DNA of 11,982 nucleotides from the NCBI GenBank assembly GCA_017432405.1, contig JAFRJF010000146.1, positions 1 to 11,982 on the forward strand, in the 5' to 3' direction. Below are positions 7,222 through 11,982 of this stretch, piece after piece. Position 1 is the stretch's first letter; the number at the start of each line of letters is the position of its first letter. The notes under the pieces are model-generated. The model did no database searches, was not told the DNA's origin, and worked only from the letters and a program-made list of their open reading frames with translations. This DNA is from Clostridia bacterium. Lineage in GTDB: Bacteria; Bacillota_A; Clostridia; Christensenellales; Aristaeellaceae. The translations under genes and the position numbers were made by a program.

Positions 7222-8496
7222 TCAAACTGTGCCTGTATTACTCGCTGACCGCAGCCACCGGCGGCGTGAATACCGCGTCGGCCTTGGCCACGGTGACGGC
7301 GATGGCCTGGGGTTTATCCGCCTCGGACGCCTTGAAATACACGGTGTATTCGCCCGCATTGACGGCGGTGGGAACCTGTTCGCTGTAGGTTTCGCCGTCC
7401 AGGGAATAGAGCCACGCGCCTTCCACGGTGACCAGCGCCTGCGCTTCACCGGTATAGGTCCGCGCATTCGGTTCGGGGCATAGGTCACGGCGGCCGGGGT
7501 GGGCGTGACCACCTCCAGGATCGTGTCCTTATTCACCGTGACGGTAAACTCGCCCGTGGCGTCATTATGGTTAGGCGCGCAGGCCTTGTAATAAAAGGTG
7601 CCGCTGTCGCTGACATCGGTGACAGTGGGCATTTCGCCATACGGGCCGTCCTGTGTCCTGCTGTAGGTGAAGGTCACGGGCTGCTTGTTCACCGACTTAA
7701 CGGCAGTGGTGACCTTCGGGGTCTGGGCCTGGCCCGTATAGGTCAGGCCGTCCGGTATCACGTGCACGTTCGCCAGCGTGGCCTTGTCGATCTGAACGGT
7801 CTTGCTGCCCTCGACGGTGGTGTAATTGGTCTTTGTCACCCGATAGTCCTCACCGTTATAGGTAGGCGAGGGCTCCCAATCGGGATCAGGATCTTTGCCG
7901 TTGCCGCCTTTCGCGGCGCTGCCGCCGGTGGAGGTGAGGTTACCGCCGTTGACCTTGACAGTGCCATCCAAGCCCTTGCCGCCCTTGCCGCCCTTGCCGC
8001 CCTTGCCGCCGGTTGCGGTAACTGAACCGCCCATGACTGTGACGTCGCCGTTGATGGCTATACGGCCAGATTCGCCGTCGGTGCCGTTCTGGGCATAACC
8101 CCATTCTCTGGGGCTGTCGGCGCCCGCCCTGCCGTTGGCGCTGCTGACACGGATGGAGGCGCCGTTGACGATGATATTTCCCTTAAAGGTGCAGCTCCTG
8201 TAGTACGAGTTGTTGTCCTTGACGACCAGCGTACCTTTGCCGGAGACGGTGACGGTTTTGCCTTCCGCGTCGATTCCGCAGTTGACTGTCACCGTCACGC
8301 CCTCGTTGATCGTCAGTTCGATGTCGTTGGTTACGGTGACAGTGCCGTTGATCGTCATATCGCTGTCGAAGATCTGGTCCGCATCCCAGGTGACTCCGTC
8401 CGCATGCGCCGGCATGCCGATGGCTGGCAGCAGTCCGACGGCCATAGCCAGCGCGAAAAGGACGCACAGCAGCTTCCTTGCAGATCCCTGATTCAT
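7222..8496 (-). CDS. Exported glycine-rich protein with MBG-like repeat, C-terminus frameshifted
   Basis: Not assignable to a named protein. Residues 1-32 are a signal peptide (KLLCVLFALAMAVGLLPAIG core, PAHA cleavage region). Residues of about 45-200 contain short beta-strand/turn units (TINGTVTVTNDIELTINEG; GNIIVNGASIRV; GDVTVMGGSVTATGG) typical of right-handed beta-helix or carbohydrate-binding surface proteins, including four GGK-type triplets at about 164-175. From about 245 to 325 lies an MBG/YDG-like repeat with the landmark LTYTGQAQ and the ending GEFTVTVNK. Near residue 340 (about nt 7474-7478) the frame breaks: the last ~80 in-frame residues are basic, Arg/Pro-rich and out of character, while a second repeat continues in another frame to a stop at 7238. 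The ATG at 8494-8496 follows GAGGAAGGA. No cell-wall anchor (LPXTG or SLH) is visible, so the protein may also be truncated. No clear promoter lies in the ~35 nt after the preceding terminator. Confidence 0.7.
   Translation of the reverse strand: MNQGSARKLLCVLFALAMAVGLLPAIGMPAHADGVTWDADQIFDSDMTINGTVTVTNDIELTINEGVTVTVNCGIDAEGKTVTVSGKGTLVVKDNNSYYRSCTFKGNIIVNGASIRVSSANGRAGADSPREWGYAQNGTDGESGRIAINGDVTVMGGSVTATGGKGGKGGKGGKGLDGTVKVNGGNLTSTGGSAAKGGNGKDPDPDWEPSPTYNGEDYRVTKTNYTTVEGSKTVQIDKATLANVHVIPDGLTYTGQAQTPKVTTAVKSVNKQPVTFTYSRTQDGPYGEMPTVTDVSDSGTFYYKACAPNHNDATGEFTVTVNKDTILEVVTPTPAAVTYAPNRMRGPIPVKRRRWSPWKARGSIPWTAKPTANRFPPPSMRANTPCISRRPRRINPRPSPSPWPRPTRYSRRRWLRSASNTGTV
7238..7478 (-). pseudogene. 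Out-of-frame C-terminal repeat of the exported protein
   Basis: In the alternative frame the sequence reads NARTYTGEAQALVTVEGAWL, then LDGETY, NAGEYTVYFKA and AIAVTVAKADAVFTPPVAAV, ending at TAA 7238-7240. The repeat matches the preceding in-frame YTGQAQ repeat in layout. Restoring one G in the CCCCG-AACC stretch (minus strand, about 7474-7478) joins the frames as TYAPEPNARTYTG, giving a protein of about 418 residues. This is either a true single-base deletion or a sequencing/assembly error. Confidence 0.65.
7973..8008. repeat. 9-bp tandem repeat, four copies, encoding Gly-Gly-Lys
   Basis: CCCTTGCCG is repeated four times without mismatch on the plus strand, inside the exported-protein gene. 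Each unit keeps the frame, so copy-number slippage would lengthen or shorten the GGK run without breaking the gene. Confidence 0.85.
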
Positions 8497-8531
8497 GTGT
8501 CCTTCCTCTTCAAATTGTGCCTTGTATGATC

Positions 8532-8569
8532 AAAAACGCGAGCGTTTCCAACACCATGGTAACGCTCGC
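8532..8569 (-). terminator. Terminator of the lysine-type ABC operon
   Basis: A 9-bp perfect stem (GCGAGCGTT at 8538-8546 with AACGCTCGC at 8561-8569) extends past one mismatch by a CCA/TGG pairing. On the minus strand it is followed by GTTTTTG, with the T5 run at 8532-8536. It begins 15 nt past the stop of the ATPase gene. Confidence 0.85.
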
Positions 8570-8583
8570 CGTCTGTCCTGTAT

Positions 8584-9328
<745 letters not shown>

Positions 9329-9336
<8 letters not shown>

Positions 9337-10120
9337 TGCGCTCGCCTCCTCTGCCGATGAGCTCCACGTCCGGCACGGACTGGGAGCCGTGGATGGCGTA
9401 GTTGTCCGGGCCGTCCATCTTCTTCTCCAGCCAGCGCAGCAGGCGGGTGACGGTGAAGGTCATCACGAAGTAGACGCAGGACGTGATGAAGAACACCTCG
9501 AAGTATTTGAAGTAGGTGCCCGCGGCGGACTTGGACACGAAGAACAGCTCCGTCACGGAGATGACGTTCAGCACCGAGGTATCCTTGATGTTGATCACGA
9601 ACTCATTGCCCAGGGCCGGCAGTATGTTGCGGATGGCCTGGGGCAGCACCACGTTCAGCATGCTCTGGCCGTAGGTCATGCCGATGGCCAGCGCGGCCTC
9701 CTGCTGGCCCGGGTCCACCGACTGGATGCCGCCGCGCACGATCTCCGAAAGGTAAGCGCCGGTGTTGATGGACACGATCACGAAGCCCGCCAGCAGGTGG
9801 GGCAGGTTGATGTGGAACACCGAGGCCATGCCGTAGAAGATGACCATGGCCTGCACGATCATGGGGGTGGAGCGGAAGATCTCGATGTACACGCCCAGTA
9901 TGGTGCGCACGATCTTCAAAAACACATATCGCCCGACGCCGTCCTCCCGCTCGCAGGGCATGGCCCGGACGTAGCCCACGCCCAGGCCGATGATAAAGCC
10001 GACGACGGTGCCCGTCAGCGCGATCAGCAGCGTGGTGCCCGCGCCCTGCAGAAACAGCGTGCCGTAGGTTTTGATAAAGAAGAAGACCCATTCAAAGAAG
10101 CCGGATTGCGCGTTCGGCAA
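9329..10120 (-). CDS. Polar amino-acid ABC transporter permease (HisM/GlnP-like), likely for lysine
   Basis: Integral membrane subunit, 263 residues, with hydrophobic segments at about 20-50, 65-100, 105-125, 170-185 and 200-230. FRSTPMIVQ at 82-90 matches the family's RGTP region, and the EAA loop begins [12 protein letters not shown] at 141 and ends VLPQA at 157-161, the docking site for the ATPase. It probably works as a homodimer, since only one permease gene is present. The TTG start at 10118-10120 is preceded by AAAGG at 10 nt, a weak signal; no better start is visible. The gene follows the binding-protein gene across a 98-bp gap holding a long hairpin. Confidence 0.93.
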
Positions 10121-10156
10121 TTCAATCAGACCTTTCGTGGTTGGTTTATATAACTA

Positions 10157-10206
10157 CAATTGGACATTGAAAAACGGGACGCATCCCGTTTTTCAATGCC
10201 CAATTG
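10157..10206. terminator. Long intercistronic hairpin, partial (bidirectional-type) terminator
   Basis: A 23-bp inverted repeat with a single mismatch (10157-10179 with 10184-10206) has the loop CGCA. The inner stem is AAAAACGGGA/TCCCGTTTTT, so an A-run precedes and a T-run follows the GC core on both strands, the usual design of a bidirectional terminator. It begins 13 nt past the binding-protein stop and lies 37 nt before the permease start. As the permease and ATPase genes have no evident promoter of their own, it probably attenuates and does not fully stop transcription. Confidence 0.75.
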
Positions 10207-10218
10207 CCTGTGTTCGGG

Positions 10219-11016
10219 TTATTCCGCGGACACCGGCTGGTTCAGCACGGCGTTGTCCATCAGTTCGTTGCGCGCGTCGGCGTCGATGCCGGCCAGGATG
10301 CCGTTGATCTGCTCGATCAGCTCACTCTGGCCCTGCTTCAGGGCGACGGCGATGGAGGTGTCCTCCTCGGAGGCCACGAAGCCGGGGGTCACGAAGGCCA
10401 GGTTGGCGTTGGCCGCGCAGGCGGACACCGCGCCGGGACGCTCGGAGATGTAGCCGTCGATGGCGCCGGAGGTCAGGGCGGTGATCATGGCCGGGAAGGT
10501 CTCCATGGCGGGCATCTTGTTGATGCCTTCCAGCTGGTCCAGCACAGTATAGTGGAAGGTGTTCAGCTGGGCGGTGATCTTCGCATTCGCGAAATCGGCC
10601 AGGGTCTGGGCGCCAGCGTAATCGCCGTCGGCACGCACGACCACCACCAGGTCGCTGTTGTAGTAGGCATCGGTGAAGTCAACGGTGATCTTGCGCTCGG
10701 CGGTGGGGGACATGCCCGCGATCACGGCGTCGATCATTTCGCTGTTCAGGGCGGGGATCAGGCCGTCCCACTCAATCTTCACCACGACCAACTCCTTGTC
10801 CAGGGCCTCGGCGATGCGCTTGGCGATCTCCACGTCGTAGCCGCCGGCATAGCCCATGCCGCCGTCGATGGGCACGCTGTTCTCGTCAGCCTCGACCTGG
10901 GTCCAGTTGAAGGGGGGATAGTCGCACTCCATGCCCACGCGGAACTGGCCCTCGGCGAAGGCGCAGGCGGAAAACAGCATGGCGATGGCCAGCAGGGTGA
11001 CGATGATTCTCTTCAT
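10219..11016 (-). CDS. Polar amino-acid ABC transporter substrate-binding protein, likely lysine-binding
   Basis: Extracytoplasmic binding protein of the SBP_bac_3 family (type II fold, like HisJ/ArgT), 265 residues. The signal peptide is residues 1-21 (MKRIIVTLLAIAMLFSACAF, then A). Cys18 follows FSA, a poor lipobox, while CAFA before EG is a good signal peptidase I site, so secretion or weak lipidation are both open. Family landmarks are CDYPPFNW at 31-38, GYDVEIAKRIAE at 59-70 and GMSPTAERK with VDFTDAYY at about 101-119. The ATG at 11014-11016 follows AAGGAGG. An open frame extends upstream to 11289 but would run through the riboswitch and terminator, so it is not coding. Ligand assignment to lysine rests on the L-box leader; fold and family are clear. 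Confidence 0.93.
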   Translation of the reverse strand: MKRIIVTLLAIAMLFSACAFAEGQFRVGMECDYPPFNWTQVEADENSVPIDGGMGYAGGYDVEIAKRIAEALDKELVVVKIEWDGLIPALNSEMIDAVIAGMSPTAERKITVDFTDAYYNSDLVVVVRADGDYAGAQTLADFANAKITAQLNTFHYTVLDQLEGINKMPAMETFPAMITALTSGAIDGYISERPGAVSACAANANLAFVTPGFVASEEDTSIAVALKQGQSELIEQINGILAGIDADARNELMDNAVLNQPVSAE

Positions 11017-11040
11017 TGAAGTTGCCTCCTTGATGATTCT

Positions 11041-11075
11041 AAAAAACGATGACCGAAGTCCTATGCTCCGGTCAC
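11041..11075 (-). terminator. Riboswitch-controlled intrinsic terminator
   Basis: On the minus strand GTGACCGGAG (11066-11075) pairs with CTTCGGTCAT (11049-11058), a 10-bp stem with three G-U pairs and a 7-nt loop, followed by CG and T6 (11041-11046). It lies 25 nt before the binding-protein ATG and 41 nt beyond the lysine aptamer. The P1 3' strand of the aptamer (CTATCTC, 11115-11121) can pair with GAGCATAG in the loop and 5' arm (11061-11068, one bulge), which offers an antiterminator. Confidence 0.85.
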
Positions 11076-11116
11076 GCGACAACCGCCCGCAGGGGGCAAT
11101 CATTTTTGAGATCAGA

Positions 11117-11283
11117 GATAGCGCTCCACAGCCGTCAGCGGCCATGACAGTGAACCGCATATTCTGCGATCCCCCAACCCGGCAGGGCTCCAACCTGCGG
11201 GCTTCGGCGGATTTCCCTTTCCCGCCGCGTCGCCGCCCCCGGACGGGCTCGACGGCGTTACTGATGAACCCCGCGCCTCTATC
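11117..11283 (-). promoter_or_regulatory. Lysine riboswitch (L-box) aptamer
   Basis: About 167 nt of leader RNA carrying the conserved blocks of the L-box in order: GATAGAGGCGCG, CAGTAACGCC, GGGAAAGGGAAATCCGCC followed by GAAG, ACTGTCATGG, then TGACGGCTGTGG and the closing GCGCTATC. The P1 helix is formed by GATA/TATC and GCGC pairings at its ends. Known L-boxes bind lysine and repress lysine synthesis or uptake genes. With the intrinsic terminator at 11041-11075 this one should stop transcription when lysine is high. It ties the downstream ABC transporter to lysine. Identified by eye from conserved segments, not by a covariance search. Confidence 0.93.
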
Positions 11284-11302
11284 GATCATTCGTTTTTACT
11301 AT

Positions 11303-11330
11303 ATTATAAAGTCTGTTCTGCGTGTGTCAA
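11303..11330 (-). promoter_or_regulatory. Consensus sigma-A promoter of the lysine-type ABC operon
   Basis: On the minus strand a perfect TTGACA (11325-11330), a 16-nt spacer and a perfect TATAAT (11303-11308). The predicted start near 11296 lies just ahead of the riboswitch aptamer. A strong constitutive promoter controlled by a terminating riboswitch is the expected layout. Confidence 0.9.
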
Positions 11331-11498
11331 GGGAATGTACGTAAATTTTGACGCGAATGTAATGCCGTAATCAAAGAAATCCGTCAAATCATCTTGATTT
11401 TATCGATGCAATGCGGTAATGTGTACGCAGAGCATGGCTTTGCCTTTCAGAGGAATGAGGATGATCTGACGGGACGGAATCGGAAAGGAGCAGCAGCG

Positions 11499-11813
11499 AT
11501 GGCGTCGAGCAAAGCGTACCTGGCGTTTGTTTTGGAACAGCTTTCGGAGCTGGATGAGGTATCCTATAAGACGATGATGGGGGAATACATCATCTATTAT
11601 CGCGGCAAGGTGGTCGGTGGCATTTATGACGACCGCTTTCTCGTGAAGCCTGTGAAATCGGCTATAGCGATGATGCCGAACGCGGACAGAGAGCTGCCGT
11701 ACGAAGGCGCAAAGGAAATGCTTCTCGTTGAGAATGTGGAGAACAGGGCCTTTTTACGCGAGTTGCTGGAGGCGATGTACGATGAACTGCCGTTGCCGAA
11801 GAAAAGGAAATGA
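11499..11813 (+). CDS. TfoX N-terminal-domain protein, small
   Basis: 104 residues, resembling the stand-alone TfoX N-terminal domain family (PF04993). Landmarks are the MGEYIIYYRGKVVGGIYDDR hairpin and the later MLLVENVENRAFLRELLEAM helix, ending in a basic KKRK tail. TfoX of proteobacteria regulates competence, but short Firmicute proteins with only this domain have no settled function, so none is assigned. The ATG at 11499-11501 follows AAAGGAG at 8 nt; an open frame extends upstream to 11394 but lacks any ribosome-binding site and family similarity. It is the only plus-strand gene, divergent from the lysine-type operon. Only a poor promoter candidate (TTGATT 11394-11399, N17, TAATGT) is visible; two similar 11-mers, AATGCCGTAAT (11361) and AATGCGGTAAT (11410), lie in the same gap. 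Codon use is less GC-biased than that of the neighbours. Confidence 0.82.
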   Translation: MASSKAYLAFVLEQLSELDEVSYKTMMGEYIIYYRGKVVGGIYDDRFLVKPVKSAIAMMPNADRELPYEGAKEMLLVENVENRAFLRELLEAMYDELPLPKKRK

Positions 11814-11841
11814 ATGAATTGGGGGATTGCTCGGGCGTAGG

Positions 11842-11880
11842 CAAATACTGATTTGTCGCGCTGCGACAAATCAGTATTTG
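11842..11880. repeat. Perfect 18-bp inverted repeat after the TfoX-like gene
   Basis: Arms 11842-11859 and 11863-11880 (CAAATACTGATTTGTCGC and its reverse complement) match exactly, with GCT between them. It starts 29 nt past the TfoX-like stop. No T-run follows on either strand, so it is a weak candidate as an intrinsic terminator. It directly joins the G-rich array, which suggests that both belong to one intergenic repeat unit. Confidence 0.8.
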
Positions 11881-11881
11881 A

Positions 11882-11912
11882 GGGGTTAGGGGTTAGGTTT
11901 TAGGGGTTAGGG
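11882..11912. repeat. GGGGTTA telomere-like short array
   Basis: G-runs of 4, 4, 2, 4 and 3 bases are separated by TTA (one TTTTA) on the plus strand. The 7-bp unit GGGGTTA is degenerate in the middle. Four runs of at least three G could form a G-quadruplex on this strand. Non-coding. Confidence 0.75.
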
Positions 11913-11928
11913 AGAACAGCGTCGCCTC

Positions 11929-11982
11929 CCAAAGCCTTCCCCAGCGACCGAAGGGAGCGGTTCAGGGGAAGGTGGGCCGCGA
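11929..11982. repeat. Palindromic intergenic repeat, cut by window end
   Basis: CCTTCCCC (11935-11942) pairs with GGGGAAGG (11965-11972), with an inner ACCG/CGGT (11947-11950, 11958-11961). The whole forms an imperfect hairpin with no coding potential seen. From memory it resembles the dispersed palindromic repeats common between genes in gut Clostridia; copy number cannot be judged here and its right end lies outside the window. Confidence 0.5.

Noticed and set aside
7973..8008. Possible CRISPR-like array
   Set aside because: Units of 9 bp with no spacers, inside a coding frame; simple tandem repeat.
11017..11289. N-terminal extension of the lysine-type binding protein by 91 codons
   Set aside because: It would translate the riboswitch and terminator and place a signal peptide internally; the ATG at 11016 has an ideal Shine-Dalgarno site.
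11394..11498. Upstream extension of the TfoX-like gene
   Set aside because: No ribosome-binding site and no resemblance to the family; the ATG at 11499 has AAAGGAG at the right distance.

Overview
The window looks like a chromosomal piece of a GC-rich Clostridia-type Firmicute. GC is about 60% or more by eye. Shine-Dalgarno sites are strong AAGGAGG-type, TTG starts are common, promoters match the sigma-A consensus, and there is a lysine (L-box) riboswitch. Christensenellales or a related gut/rumen lineage would fit, but that placement is inference. Nine of the ten protein genes are on the minus strand and are transcribed right to left; only a small TfoX-like gene at the right end is on the plus strand.

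Right part (about 8530-11330, minus): a consensus promoter, a lysine riboswitch and an intrinsic terminator precede a three-gene polar amino-acid ABC importer: substrate-binding protein, permease, ATPase. The riboswitch makes lysine the likely substrate. A 23-bp stem hairpin lies between the binding-protein gene and the permease gene and probably trims downstream expression. A terminator with a T5 tract ends the operon.

Middle (7177-8496, minus): an exported glycine-rich protein with a beta-helix-like N-terminal half and MBG-type 'YTG' repeats. It carries an apparent one-base deletion near 7476 that shifts its last repeat out of frame. A perfect 15-bp stem hairpin follows it. Next comes glgA (glycogen synthase, 5619-7100) as a single-gene unit with its own promoter and terminator.

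Left part (1-5518, minus): a TTGCAA-N17-TATAAT promoter drives a branched-chain-amino-acid-type ABC importer in the order livH-livM-livG-livF-livJ, with overlaps or gaps of a few bases and the binding protein last. A terminator follows, then an SDR oxidoreductase resembling gluconate 5-dehydrogenase that runs off the left edge.

Right edge (11499-11982): the TfoX N-terminal-domain gene is followed by a perfect 18-bp inverted repeat, a short GGGGTTA array and the start of a palindromic intergenic repeat cut by the window end.

No wholly new system was found. The most informative points are the riboswitch-based substrate assignment for the importer, the attenuators, the broken exported protein, a palindrome in the liv leader, the unusual LivG signature motif and the repeat cluster at the right end.
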